The notes: generated by a model from the sequence alone, not told the origin. A stretch of DNA of 64,000 bases from an uncultured Massilia sp. (GCA_946481275.1 CAMLMV010000032.1:8371-72370); one strand, 5' to 3'. Counted from the stretch's first letter, positions 1 through 9,148 are shown. Numbers and translations: made by a program.

Positions 1-843
1 ATCGTGGCCGAGGGCCGCGTCGCCGGCCTGTCCGCCCTGCAGATGGGTACGCCGCAAGGACGCGACACGGTCCGCGCCACCTTCGCGCAACTGGCGGCGC
101 AGGCCCTCGTGCACGGCATGCCGGGCAAGGTCGAAGCCGGCCTGACGGGCTTCGGCGGCGACAGCGAACTGCTGCAGCGCTGGCTCGCGGAAGAACTGCA
201 TCTCGACCCGCAAGTCATCCACTTCTGCAGCGACATGGAAATCGCCTACCGCGCCAGCTTCGCGCCGGGCGAAGGCTATCTCGTCTACGCGGGTACGGGC
301 TCCATCGGCGCCTTCGTCGATGCGCACGGCCAGTTCCACCGCGCGGGCGGCCGCGGCGTCGTGCTGGACGATGGCGGCGGCGGCTTCTGGATCGCGCGGG
401 AAGCGCTGCGCCACATCTGGCGCCTGGAAGACGAGCGGCCCGGCAGCTGGGAACAATCGCCGATGGCGCAGGCCGTGTTCGACTACGTCGGCGGCGCCGA
501 CTGGGCATATTCCCGCCAGTTCATCTATGGCCAGGAACGGGGCGCCGTCGGCAAGCTGGCGCTCGCCGTGGCCGCGACGGCCGATAAAGATCCCATCGCA
601 GCCGACATCCTGCGCGCGGCCGGCCGCGAACTCGCGCGCCTCGCGCTGGCGCTGACGGGGCGCTTCGGACCGCGTCCTGTGGCCGTGTCCGGGCGGGCCG
701 CGGAGCTGCAGCCGCTCATCGTCGACACGATGCGGGCAAGCCTGCCCGGCATCGCGTTGACCCAGACACCGGGCCAGGCCCATCACGCGGCGGCGCGCAT
801 GGCGCTCGCTGTCGATCTACTCAACCCCATGACATCGACATGA
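1..843 (+). CDS. N-acetylglucosamine kinase-like protein (BadF/BadG ATPase family), 5' end missing
   Basis: Predicted cytoplasmic sugar kinase that phosphorylates amino sugars (GlcNAc, possibly MurNAc) released from peptidoglycan. The reading frame is open from base 1, so the N-terminus, including the first phosphate-binding motif, lies outside the window. The visible part has a YAGTGSIGA phosphate loop (around base 285) and a glycine-rich DDGGGGFWIAREALR stretch (around 365-410), which matches the GDxGSGxxIGREAL motif of eukaryotic-type NAG kinases. Its stop overlaps the start of the amidase gene (ATGA), so the two are probably co-translated. The neighbours (amidase, D-Ala-D-Ala dipeptidase, LD-carboxypeptidase) support a role in cell-wall sugar salvage. 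The exact substrate cannot be told from sequence. Confidence 0.85.
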   Translation: MVAEGRVAGLSALQMGTPQGRDTVRATFAQLAAQALVHGMPGKVEAGLTGFGGDSELLQRWLAEELHLDPQVIHFCSDMEIAYRASFAPGEGYLVYAGTGSIGAFVDAHGQFHRAGGRGVVLDDGGGGFWIAREALRHIWRLEDERPGSWEQSPMAQAVFDYVGGADWAYSRQFIYGQERGAVGKLALAVAATADKDPIAADILRAAGRELARLALALTGRFGPRPVAVSGRAAELQPLIVDTMRASLPGIALTQTPGQAHHAAARMALAVDLLNPMTST

Positions 844-1817
844 AGACACTCGTCGCGACCCTGCTCCTCGCCCTGCTGGCCGGCTGCGCCACGCCGCCTC
901 CATCCGGACCGCAATACGACCACACGTACACGGCCCGTGGCCAGAGCAGCCGCGCGCGCTTCCTCGTGCTGCACTACACCGTCAGCAATCGCGCGGATTC
1001 GATCAAGATCCTGACCCAGCAGGAAGTCAGCGCGCACTACCTCGTCACGGACGATCCCGTCCCCGTCATCTACAACCTCGTCGATGAAAAGAACGCGGCC
1101 TGGCATGCGGGCAATTCGAGCTGGAAGAATTTCACGCAGCTGAACAACAGCTCGATCGGCATCGAGATCGTCAACCCGGGCTGGAAAGATACGCCGGGTG
1201 GCCGTGTCTACACGCCGTTCCCGCAATCGCAGATCGACGCGCTGATCCCGCTCGTGCGCGACATCGTCACGCGCCACCACATCGCGCCGGAAAACGTGCT
1301 GGGCCACTCCGACATCGCCCCGCTGCGCAAGCAGGACCCGGGCCCGATGTTCCCGTGGCGCCAGCTGGCCGCCGCGGGCCTCGTCGCGTGGCCGGATGCG
1401 AACCGCGTGGCCATGCTCGTGCCGATTTTCCAGGTCCAGCTGCCGGACATCGCCTGGTACCAGAAGAAGCTGGCGACGTGGGGCTATGGCCTCGTCCAGT
1501 CGGGCGTGCTCGACGAGCAGACGCGCACCGTGCTGTCGGCGTTCCAGATGAAATACCGGCCGGCCAATATCGATGGCAACCCGGACGTCGAGACGGCCGC
1601 GCTGCTGGAAGCGCTGACGAATCCGACCGGCCCGCTGCCGCAGCCGCTGCCGGCGCCGGTGATCACGGCGCCTGTCATCATTCCGGGCGAGACGCCGGTG
1701 CCGCCTGCGCCACCCGTGCCGCCGCAGCCACCTGTACCGCCGCAGCCGCCGGTGCCGCCTGCTCCGCCCACGCCGGAGACTATGCCTCCGACGCCGCCGG
1801 TGCCCGTGCAGCAGTGA
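840..1817 (+). CDS. N-acetylmuramoyl-L-alanine amidase, AmiD-like lipoprotein
   Basis: Predicted zinc amidase that cuts the bond between MurNAc and the stem peptide. The protein has 325 residues. A lipoprotein signal with lipobox LAGC (Cys16) suggests envelope anchoring. An Amidase_2/AmpD fold follows, with likely zinc ligands His45 (LHYTVS), His156 and Asp166 (GHSDIAPLRKQDPG) and catalytic Glu109 (IGIEIVNPG). Residues about 200-262 look like a peptidoglycan-binding domain. The last 60 residues are a Pro/Val-rich PPVPPxPP tail, perhaps a wall spacer. Lipobox, amidase and PG-binding domain resemble E. coli AmiD, but the proline tail is extra. The gene overlaps the upstream kinase by 4 bp. Confidence 0.9.
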   Translation: MKTLVATLLLALLAGCATPPPSGPQYDHTYTARGQSSRARFLVLHYTVSNRADSIKILTQQEVSAHYLVTDDPVPVIYNLVDEKNAAWHAGNSSWKNFTQLNNSSIGIEIVNPGWKDTPGGRVYTPFPQSQIDALIPLVRDIVTRHHIAPENVLGHSDIAPLRKQDPGPMFPWRQLAAAGLVAWPDANRVAMLVPIFQVQLPDIAWYQKKLATWGYGLVQSGVLDEQTRTVLSAFQMKYRPANIDGNPDVETAALLEALTNPTGPLPQPLPAPVITAPVIIPGETPVPPAPPVPPQPPVPPQPPVPPAPPTPETMPPTPPVPVQQ

Positions 1818-1831
1818 CCGGGAATTGAACG

Positions 1832-2728
1832 ATGCGCCTGCGCCATATCGAAGTCTTCCACGCCATCATGCAGGTCGGCACCATCAGCGGCGCCGCGCAG
1901 GTCCTGCACATCTCGCAGCCGGCCGTGACGAAAGTCCTGCAGCACGCCGAACTGCAGCTGGGCATGCCGCTGTTCGAGCGCGTGCGCGGCAAGCTGATTC
2001 CGAAGCCGGAGGCGCACCGCCTGTTCGCCGAGACGGAAAAACTGAACCGCGACCTGCAGGGCATCCGCCGCCTGGCCGCGAGCCTGAAAAACCGCGCCGA
2101 AGAAACCGTGCGGCTCGTGTCGACGCCGACGATCGCCGTCTCCGTGCTGCCCGCCGCGCTGACCGTGTGGCGCCGCGATTTCGCGCAGACCCGCTGCGAG
2201 CTCGCGACGTTCCACACGAGCGAGATCGTGAACGCGCTGCGCCTCGGCGAGGCCGACCTGGCCCTGTCGCTGCAGGACCCGCGCCACCCCGGCATCGAAG
2301 CGGAACCGATCGCGCAGGGCGCGCTGATGGTGATGGCGCCGGCGGGCACGTGGACGGACGCGGAGTGCGCGCAACCGATCACGCCGTCCGGCCTCAGCGG
2401 CGAGTTGATCGGCCTGGCCGACCGTGACCCGCTCGGCGAGATGGTCGTGGCCGCGTGCGAGGCGCAGGACGTGCATCCGGTCTTCCACACCGTCGTGCAG
2501 ACGTACCAGATCGCGCGCTCGCTCGTCGAGGCGGGGGCGGGCACGGCCGTGCTCGATCCGTTCACGGCCGCGTCCGCCGCGCCGGGCAAGGTGCAGTGCC
2601 GCCCGTGGGCGCCGACGATCCCCGTCCAGCTGTACCTGCTGACGGCCAGCCACGCGCCGCTGTCGCACGGCGCCCGCGAACTGGCCATGTGCATCGGCGC
2701 CACGGCGCGCAACCTGTTGGACACGTGA
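1832..2728 (+). CDS. LysR family transcriptional regulator
   Basis: DNA-binding regulator of 298 residues. It has an N-terminal winged helix-turn-helix (residues about 3-62; GAAQVLHISQPAVTKVLQHAE) followed by a periplasmic-binding-protein-like effector domain. It starts 14 bp after the amidase and its stop shares one base with the start of the D-Ala-D-Ala dipeptidase (TGATG), so it sits inside a probable operon of peptidoglycan-degrading enzymes and is a good candidate for their local regulator. The effector is unknown. By analogy with AmpR it might be a muropeptide, but this is inference only. Confidence 0.92.
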   Translation: MRLRHIEVFHAIMQVGTISGAAQVLHISQPAVTKVLQHAELQLGMPLFERVRGKLIPKPEAHRLFAETEKLNRDLQGIRRLAASLKNRAEETVRLVSTPTIAVSVLPAALTVWRRDFAQTRCELATFHTSEIVNALRLGEADLALSLQDPRHPGIEAEPIAQGALMVMAPAGTWTDAECAQPITPSGLSGELIGLADRDPLGEMVVAACEAQDVHPVFHTVVQTYQIARSLVEAGAGTAVLDPFTAASAAPGKVQCRPWAPTIPVQLYLLTASHAPLSHGARELAMCIGATARNLLDT

Positions 2729-3342
2729 TGTTCATGAATACCATCGCCAGCGAGGACATCGCCGGCCACCCCGAATTCCGCCACCTTTCCACCATCGAAG
2801 GCATCGCCGTCGACCTGCGCTACGCGACCCCGAACAATTTCGTCGGCCGCGATTTGTACTCGCCCTACGATTGCGCCTGGCTGCACCGCGATGCGGCGGC
2901 TGCGCTGGAAAGCGTCGTCGCATGGCTGAAGGCGCGCCGTCCCGGCTGCACGCCGCTCGTGCTGGACGCCCTGCGTCCGCAGCGCGTCCAGCAGCAACTG
3001 TGGGATGCGCTGGCGGGCACCGACCTGCAGATGTATCTCGCGAATCCGCAGCGCGGCTCGATCCACTCGTTCGGGATGGCATTGGACATCACGATCCTCG
3101 ACGAGGACGGCCGCGAGCTCGACATGGGCACTGGCTTCGACGACATGACGGAACTGTCGCATCCGGCACTGGAAGCCCGCTTCCTGGCCAGCGGTGACAT
3201 CACGGTCGCGCAAATCGCCAACCGTCAATTGCTGCGCGACGCCATGTTCCAGGCGGGCTTTGTCGGCATCAACACGGAGTGGTGGCACTTCGATTGCGGC
3301 GACCGCAACCTCGTGCGCCAGACGTTCCGCCGCGTGCTCTGA
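2728..3342 (+). CDS. ddpX: D-alanyl-D-alanine dipeptidase (VanX/DdpX type, M15D)
   Basis: Zinc dipeptidase predicted to hydrolyse D-Ala-D-Ala. It has 204 residues, the usual family length. The zinc-binding SxHxxGxAxD motif is present (SIHSFGMALD; His113, Asp120), as are the catalytic EWWH motif (Glu184, His187) and the conserved ALRP arginine (Arg83). The ATG at 2728 overlaps the LysR stop and gives the expected N-terminus; an alternative ATG lies at 2734. No signal peptide is seen, so it is probably cytoplasmic, as in DdpX systems that use D-Ala-D-Ala as nutrient. No VanH/VanA partner is nearby, so a glycopeptide-resistance role is unlikely. Confidence 0.92.
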   Translation: MFMNTIASEDIAGHPEFRHLSTIEGIAVDLRYATPNNFVGRDLYSPYDCAWLHRDAAAALESVVAWLKARRPGCTPLVLDALRPQRVQQQLWDALAGTDLQMYLANPQRGSIHSFGMALDITILDEDGRELDMGTGFDDMTELSHPALEARFLASGDITVAQIANRQLLRDAMFQAGFVGINTEWWHFDCGDRNLVRQTFRRVL

Positions 3343-3468
3343 GCCGGTCGCACGGTCCTGTCGCGCCACGCTGACAGCACCCGTGCACGCTTGAGCAAGC
3401 TCATTCTCCTGCATTTCTCCGCCGGGACAATCGGTCCACTGACCCACGCCCACGCGAAGGAGAAAGAG

Positions 3469-4140
3469 ATGAAGAGCTCGCTGTTGTCCGGTTTTATCCT
3501 GCTGATAATGACCGCATTGGCCGGCTGCGGCACCGACGCCGGCAGCCGGTTCGCCGCGCGCGACACGACGGTCGAGTACTACCGCGTATTCGACATCAAG
3601 ACCGATGCCGCGCGCGAGGCCGTGGCCAGTGCCGCCACGGAAGGCCTCAACCGCAACGTGAAGGAAGCCTCCATCGCGACGCCGGCCGCCGAGGCCACCG
3701 ATCTACCGGGCCACTTCAAGATGGCCGACCCCACGAGTGCCGCACCGGGTACCGCCGTCGACAAGAGTCCGAGCTGCGAAGGCGCCGCGTGGACCGCCAA
3801 GGCTGCCCCGAAAGTGCGCGGCGGCGACAACATGAACATGGTCGCCTGCCTGTTCCCGTACAAGAACGGCTACCACCTCGACATGTACGCCGTCTTCACG
3901 AAGCCCGAAGGCGGCTGGCTGTCCTGGCCGCGCCGGGTGGGCGGCATGATGCTCGGCACACCGGAAAAATTCACCGAGACCACGATGCTGGACATCGTGC
4001 GCTCGATCCGCGCGAAGACGAAGGCGCAGGTGTCGCTGGTGGAAGCGAAGCCGAACCTGCCGGGCACGCCGTGGCTGGAGGGCGGCGATGCGCCGCTCGC
4101 CTCGACGCAGGCGGCGCCGGGTGAGGCGAGCAAGCCGTGA
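3469..4140 (+). CDS. Uncharacterised lipoprotein
   Basis: Not recognised as a member of a named family. The 223-residue product begins with a clear lipoprotein signal (LLIMTALAGC, Cys about 23) and is therefore probably exported and lipid-anchored. The start at 3469 is preceded by a strong GAAGGAGAAAG ribosome site. The mature part is mixed alpha/beta with two cysteines (SCEGAAW and MVACLF contexts) that could form a disulphide. The gene runs towards dacB with only 6 bp between the two stops, and the 126-bp gap after ddpX means it may have its own promoter. A link to cell-wall turnover rests on position alone. Confidence 0.75.
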   Translation: MKSSLLSGFILLIMTALAGCGTDAGSRFAARDTTVEYYRVFDIKTDAAREAVASAATEGLNRNVKEASIATPAAEATDLPGHFKMADPTSAAPGTAVDKSPSCEGAAWTAKAAPKVRGGDNMNMVACLFPYKNGYHLDMYAVFTKPEGGWLSWPRRVGGMMLGTPEKFTETTMLDIVRSIRAKTKAQVSLVEAKPNLPGTPWLEGGDAPLASTQAAPGEASKP

Positions 4141-4146
4141 CGGTGA

Positions 4147-5757
4147 TTACGGCGTGGCGGTGCCGTTTGCGGCGTTCGTGACGGCCGGCACAGCCGACGG
4201 CGTCCCATCCAGCCGCGCGACCCAGTCGACGAGCGCATCGAGCACGGCCCGGCCACGCCCGTTGTTGACCCGGTCGCTGTTGACGAAGGCGACGAGCACG
4301 CACTGTCTGCCGTCCGCATCCGGCACGTAGCCGGCCAGCGCGACGGCGTTGGACAGCGTGCCCGTCTTCAGGCGCGCGCGGCTGGCGGCGGGGCTGTCGT
4401 GCAGGCGGCGGCGCATCGTGCCGTCCACGGCCGCGATCGGCATGCTGGCCTGGAATTCCGGCGCCCAGTTGCTGCGCTGGGCCGCTTGCAGCAGGCCCGC
4501 CATCTGGATGGGCGTGATGCTCTCGATGCGCGACAGGCCCGAGCCGTTTTCCACGACGAAGCCCGTGTCGTCGATGCCGTGCGTGCGCATCCACGCGCGC
4601 ACGACCGCCTCGCTGCGCGCGAGCGTCGTGGGGGCCGTGCCCGCCGTGGCCGATGTGGCCGGCTGCGGGTGGCTGCCCAGCACCGGGTCGGGCTCGAGCG
4701 CGCCCAGGCTCAGGAAGAGCAGGCGCGCGAGCGTGTTGTCGGACGGCTTGTTGATGTCGCGGACGACTTCCGGCAGCGGCCGCGACACGTGCTCGGCCAG
4801 CAGGCGCGCGCCCGGCGGCGTGGCGCCTTCGACGGCCGCGCCCGTGAGGGTGCCGCCCAGCGTCTTCCACAGGCGGCGCACGAGGCGGGCGACGTATTCC
4901 TGGCGGTCGATCACGTTGATCGACTCGCTGGCCACGCAGTTTTTCGGGAAGGTCCCGTGCAGCACGACCTTGATGCCGCCACCCGGACGCGGCACGGCTT
5001 CCGGGATCTTCCACCCGTTTTCCCAGGTGGCGCAGTCGGCATCGATGAGTTTCATGTCCGTGTCGACGGTGACGCCGTCGAGTTCGGGCTGCATCGCGAC
5101 GCGCACGCGCGTGGCCGGTTTTCCGTCCGGACGCGGCGTCGAGCGGATGTCCAGTTGCAGCATGTTGCGGTTGACGAACAGCGCGTCCGGGATGGCGTTG
5201 TAGTAGGCCTCCGGCGACTCGTCGAACTGCGGTGCGCCGAGGTCCGCGCGGGCCGGATTGAACAGCGTACGGTCGACGACCAGGTTGCCGGCGATCGTGC
5301 GGATGCCCTGGTAGCGCAGGGCGCGCAGCATGGTCGTCAGCGACTCGGTGGACAGGTCGACGTCGGCGCCGCCGCGCAGCACGAGGTCGCCGTGCAGCAC
5401 GTCGCCCTTGACCTCGCCCGTCGTGCGCATCTCGGTGCGGCCGCGGAACACGGGGCCCAACTGCTCGAGGGCGATCAGGGTCGTGACGAGTTTCATCGTC
5501 GACGCCGGGTGCAGCGGATGGTCGGCCAGGTGCGACAGCACGGTCTTGTCGCCGCGCAGGACGAGCACGCTCACGGCATCCTCGGGAATCGCCGCCGCGC
5601 GCAGGGCGTCCGTGACGGTGACCGGCAGCGGGGCCGTCATCGATGCGGGCGGCGCGGCTTGCAGCTGGGCGGAAGCAGGATTGGCGCTGCCCAGCAGCGC
5701 AGCGGAGAGAAGAGTCAATGCGTGACGACGAAGCATGCCTGTCCTTGTCATAGCCAT
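4147..5757 (-). CDS. dacB: D-alanyl-D-alanine carboxypeptidase/endopeptidase DacB (PBP4, S13)
   Basis: Periplasmic penicillin-binding protein of 536 residues that removes terminal D-Ala or cuts D-Ala-mDAP cross-links. It has an N-terminal signal (LTLLSAALLGSANPASA, cleavage after about residue 30) and all three active-site motifs: SxxK as STMK (Ser86, Lys89), SxN as SDN in KPSDNTLAR, and KTG in RLKTGTLSNAV. The start at 5757 overlaps the stop of the upstream SpmAB gene (TAATG), which indicates translational coupling; later in-frame ATGs at 5751 and 5736 also precede the signal peptide. The coupling to a membrane protein of unknown function is notable. Confidence 0.95.
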   Translation of the reverse strand: MAMTRTGMLRRHALTLLSAALLGSANPASAQLQAAPPASMTAPLPVTVTDALRAAAIPEDAVSVLVLRGDKTVLSHLADHPLHPASTMKLVTTLIALEQLGPVFRGRTEMRTTGEVKGDVLHGDLVLRGGADVDLSTESLTTMLRALRYQGIRTIAGNLVVDRTLFNPARADLGAPQFDESPEAYYNAIPDALFVNRNMLQLDIRSTPRPDGKPATRVRVAMQPELDGVTVDTDMKLIDADCATWENGWKIPEAVPRPGGGIKVVLHGTFPKNCVASESINVIDRQEYVARLVRRLWKTLGGTLTGAAVEGATPPGARLLAEHVSRPLPEVVRDINKPSDNTLARLLFLSLGALEPDPVLGSHPQPATSATAGTAPTTLARSEAVVRAWMRTHGIDDTGFVVENGSGLSRIESITPIQMAGLLQAAQRSNWAPEFQASMPIAAVDGTMRRRLHDSPAASRARLKTGTLSNAVALAGYVPDADGRQCVLVAFVNSDRVNNGRGRAVLDALVDWVARLDGTPSAVPAVTNAANGTATP

Positions 5758-6995
5758 TATCCGAAGAACACGTAGGCCACCGAGATGGCCGCGATGATGC
5801 CGGCCAGGTCGGCGATCAGCCCGCAGGAAATCGCATAGCGCGTCTTGCGCACGCCGACGGAGCCGAAGTACAGCGCGACGATGTAGAACGTGGTGTCCGC
5901 CGAGCCCTGGAAGATGCACGCGAGGCGGCCGACGAACGAATCGACGCCATAGGTCTTCATGGCGTCGATCATCAGCGCACGCGACCCGCTGCCGGACAGC
6001 GGCTTCATCAGCGCCGTGGGCAGGGCGGGCGTGAACGCCGTGTCGAGGCCGGCCATGCGGATGAGCCATTCCAGGCCCTGCACGACGAAGCCGAGCACGC
6101 CGGCATTGCGGATCACGGAGATCGCGACGAGCATGCCGACGAGGTAGGGGATGATCGTGAGTGACGTCTGGATGCCGCCCTTGGCCCCTTCGATGAACGC
6201 CTCGTACACGTTCACGCGCTTGACCATCGCGCCGACGATGAACACGACGATGATGGAAAACAGGATCAAATTGCTCGCGACCTTGGAGACGGTTTCGATT
6301 TCCGGCTTCGTGAGGTATTGCGTGAAGTACCAGATCAGCGTGGCGATGGCGGCCGTCATGCCGCCCAGCCATCCCAGCACGACGCCGTTCAGCAGGTTGA
6401 TGCGCTGGCGGATCGATACGGCGATGATGCCGGCGACCGTGGCGACGTAGGTCGCGATCATGCAGGGGATGAAGATGTCGGACGGGTCTTTCGCGCCGAG
6501 GATCGCGCGCTGCGCCATGATCGCGAGCGGGATCAGGGTGAGGCCGGACGTGTGCAGCACGAGGAACATGATCTGCGCATTGCTGGCCGTGTCCTTGTTC
6601 GGGTTCAGCGTCTGCAGGCTTTCCATCGCCTTCAGGCCGAAGGGCGTCGCGGCATTGTCCAGGCCCAGCAGGTTGGCGGAAAAATTCATCACCATGTGGC
6701 CCGTGGCCGGGTGGTCCTTCGGCACTTCCGGGAAAATGCGCGAAAAGAAGGGCGAAATCACTTTCGCCAGCCAGCCGACGGCGCCGGCCTTTTCGCCGAT
6801 GTTCATGATGCCCAGCCACAGGGTCATCACGCCGGCCAGCGGCAGGGCGATGTCCATCACGCCCATCTTGGCCGCGTCGAACGTGCCGTCGATGATGCGC
6901 TTGAAGATCTCGGTATCCCCGAGAAAGATCCATTGGGCCAAAGCCGCGACGAAGCCGACGAGGAAGAAGCCGATCCAGATGTAATTTAAAGCCAT
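5757..6995 (-). CDS. SpmA-SpmB fusion, nucleoside recognition (Gate) domain membrane protein
   Basis: Polytopic inner-membrane protein of 412 residues. The N-terminal half resembles spore maturation protein SpmA (MNFSANLLGLDNAATPFGLKAME is the diagnostic region). The C-terminal half resembles SpmB (PYLVGMLVAISVIRNAG, GSGSRALMIDAMKTYGVDSFVGRLACIFQGSADTTFY regions). SpmA/B act in spore-core dehydration in Bacillus, but this organism is Gram-negative and presumably asporogenous. Fused SpmAB proteins are common in proteobacteria, with unknown substrate. Coupling to dacB (overlapping stop/start) recalls the dacB-spmA-spmB order of Bacillus, which suggests an ancient link to peptidoglycan processing. 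Confidence 0.88.
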   Translation of the reverse strand: MALNYIWIGFFLVGFVAALAQWIFLGDTEIFKRIIDGTFDAAKMGVMDIALPLAGVMTLWLGIMNIGEKAGAVGWLAKVISPFFSRIFPEVPKDHPATGHMVMNFSANLLGLDNAATPFGLKAMESLQTLNPNKDTASNAQIMFLVLHTSGLTLIPLAIMAQRAILGAKDPSDIFIPCMIATYVATVAGIIAVSIRQRINLLNGVVLGWLGGMTAAIATLIWYFTQYLTKPEIETVSKVASNLILFSIIVVFIVGAMVKRVNVYEAFIEGAKGGIQTSLTIIPYLVGMLVAISVIRNAGVLGFVVQGLEWLIRMAGLDTAFTPALPTALMKPLSGSGSRALMIDAMKTYGVDSFVGRLACIFQGSADTTFYIVALYFGSVGVRKTRYAISCGLIADLAGIIAAISVAYVFFG

Positions 6996-7152
6996 GGGTG
7001 TCGTAGTTTCGGCGGCTCATGCCGCCTGAGCTCGATTGTGCAGCGGAGAGTATAGGCGCTGAGCAAGCTGCACTGATGAAAGAATGGGCTGGGGATATGT
7101 AAAAAGTTATGCGCCGCTGGGAAGCTTAGCGTTCTGTCATCGTAGTCCCGTA

Positions 7153-7182
7153 TTGCCTGGGCCCAAAGCCTGAGCCTATGAT
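7153..7182 (+). promoter_or_regulatory. Putative sigma-70 promoter for the peptide-binding protein gene
   Basis: TTGCCT (7153-7158) and TATGAT (7177-7182) are separated by 18 bp, and the start codon follows 24 bp later. The match to -35/-10 consensus is fair, and no other good pair is visible in the 190-bp divergent gap. Confidence 0.45.
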
Positions 7183-7206
7183 ACGCAACGCTTCCAGGAC
7201 CCCGCC

Positions 7207-9012
7207 ATGCCGACTCGCCGCTCCTTCCTCGCTTCCCTGCTGTTCACCGCTCTCGCTCCATTGGCCGCCGCGCAAGGCACGGAACCGAAAGTCCTGCACA
7301 TGTTCCTGTCGACGAGCGAGACGGGCATGGACCCGGCCGTCGCGTCCGACATCGCCACGTTGTCCCTGCTGGAAAACCTGTTCGATCCGCTGCTGCGCTA
7401 CGACTACCTCGCGCGCCCGGTCAAACTGCAGGGCAATGGCGCCAAGGACCTGCCTGAGATCTCGGCCGACGGCCTCACGTACACGTTCCACATCCGCCCC
7501 GGCATGCGTTTCACGCCGGACCCGGCCTTCAAAGGGCCGCCGCGCGAGGTGACCGCGGCCGACTACGTCTACAGCATCCAGCGCCTGTACGACCCGACCC
7601 TGAAATCGCCGTGGTCGTTCATGTTCGAGGGAAAACTGCTGGGCGACACGGCGTGGAAGGATCATTTCAGCTACGCGACGAGCATCCCCGGCCTGCAGGC
7701 CGTCGACCGGTACACGCTGCGCATCCGCCTTTCCGAGCCGGACAATAACTTCCTGTTTTACCTGGCCACGCCGGCGACGGGCGTCGTCGCGCGCGAAGTG
7801 ATCGAGGCGTATCCGGGCCAGGCCGGCAACCATCCCGTCGGGACCGGGCCGTTCATGCTGGGGGACTGGAAGCGCAGCGACCGCATCGTCCTCGTCGCGA
7901 ATCCCACGTCGACGTCCGTGTTTCACTCCAGCGTGGCGACGGACCCGGCGGCCGATCCCACCGACCGTGCCATCGCGCGCGCCCTCGAAGGGCAGAAGCT
8001 GCCGCGCGTGGACAAGGTCGACATCAAGATCGCGGAAGAATTCCAGGGCCGCATGCTGGGCTTCCTGAACGGCGAATACGACTACCTGGAGCAGGTGCCG
8101 GAATCGATGACGGACATGGTCATCAAGAACGGCAAGCTGAAGCCCGAGCTGGCCGCGCGCGGCATGCAGCTGTACCGCTTTCCGGTGCTGCAGACCTATT
8201 ACATGTGGATGAACATGGAGGATCCGGTGCTCGGCGGCTATTCGAAGGAGAGGGTGGCGCTGCGCCGCGCGATCTCGCTCAGCTACAACAGCGCCGAAGA
8301 CATCGCTCTGCTGAAACAGGGATTCGCGATCAAGGCCGAGTCGCCGCTGCCGCCGGGCGTGCTGGGCTACGACCCGAATTACCGCAGCCCTGTCCCATAC
8401 GATCCCGCGATGGCGAACGCCTTGCTGGACAAGTTCGGCTACGACAAACGCGATCCCGACGGATTTCGGCGCCAGCCGAAGCCGAAAGGCGGCGGCACCG
8501 AGCCGCTGACCCTGCAGATGAGCAGCGAAGCGACGGTCGGCGGCCGCCTGCGCGACGAACTGTGGCGCAAATGCCTGAACGCGGTCGGCCTGCGTGTCGT
8601 GTTCAAGTCGGACAAGAAGACGGAAATCATCAAGGCGTCGCGCCTCGGCAAGGTGCAGATGTTCGAGAGTAACTGGATCGCCGACTTCCCCGACGGCGAC
8701 AATTTTTATCAGCTGCTGTACGGCCCGAACGCGGGCCGCGCCAATTACGCCCGCTTCAACCTGCCGGCCTACAACGAACGCTACGAGCAGGCGCACGCGC
8801 TCAAGGACGGCCCCGAGCGCCAGAAGCTGTACTTCGAGATGAACCAGCTGATCCACGCCTACAACCCGTGGGTGCCCCTGACGCACGTGCTCTCGGCGGA
8901 TATCCGGCAACCGTGGCTGAAAAACTACAAACGCCACCCCGTCGAATTCACGCAATGGCGTTATCTGGATGTCGATGTTGCCGAAAGGACACGCGCTGCA
9001 AGAGGGAAGTGA
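7207..9012 (+). CDS. ABC transporter substrate-binding protein, family 5 (peptide type)
   Basis: Periplasmic solute-binding protein of 601 residues of the OppA/DppA/MppA superfamily (SBP_bac_5). The N-terminus TRRSFLASLLFTALAPLAAAQ is a signal peptide with a twin-arginine motif, so Tat export is possible. Early residues (MDPAVASDIATLSLLENLFDPLLRYD) and the repeated GTGPFMLGDWKR-type segment are typical of the family. No permease or ATPase genes flank it, so it must use transport proteins encoded elsewhere, as E. coli MppA does with OppBCDF for murein tripeptide. The next gene is a TonB receptor, which could bring the same ligand across the outer membrane (inference). Confidence 0.9.
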   Translation: MPTRRSFLASLLFTALAPLAAAQGTEPKVLHMFLSTSETGMDPAVASDIATLSLLENLFDPLLRYDYLARPVKLQGNGAKDLPEISADGLTYTFHIRPGMRFTPDPAFKGPPREVTAADYVYSIQRLYDPTLKSPWSFMFEGKLLGDTAWKDHFSYATSIPGLQAVDRYTLRIRLSEPDNNFLFYLATPATGVVAREVIEAYPGQAGNHPVGTGPFMLGDWKRSDRIVLVANPTSTSVFHSSVATDPAADPTDRAIARALEGQKLPRVDKVDIKIAEEFQGRMLGFLNGEYDYLEQVPESMTDMVIKNGKLKPELAARGMQLYRFPVLQTYYMWMNMEDPVLGGYSKERVALRRAISLSYNSAEDIALLKQGFAIKAESPLPPGVLGYDPNYRSPVPYDPAMANALLDKFGYDKRDPDGFRRQPKPKGGGTEPLTLQMSSEATVGGRLRDELWRKCLNAVGLRVVFKSDKKTEIIKASRLGKVQMFESNWIADFPDGDNFYQLLYGPNAGRANYARFNLPAYNERYEQAHALKDGPERQKLYFEMNQLIHAYNPWVPLTHVLSADIRQPWLKNYKRHPVEFTQWRYLDVDVAERTRAARGK

Positions 9013-9148
9013 TAGTTTTTGCTAGATTGACTATGTGAAATATTCCCTGCAGTTATAGTCAGCGCCGGAATTTTCATTGGATGGGCGCGCGCCAGTGCGC
9101 TTACCTTTGATCATTATGCCAACGTCATCGTGCACCAAGGAGAGCCAC

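Noticed and set aside
2728..3342. Vancomycin-resistance gene (vanX)
   Set aside because: No vanH, vanA or vanRS neighbours; the enzyme fits D-Ala-D-Ala use in wall recycling better.
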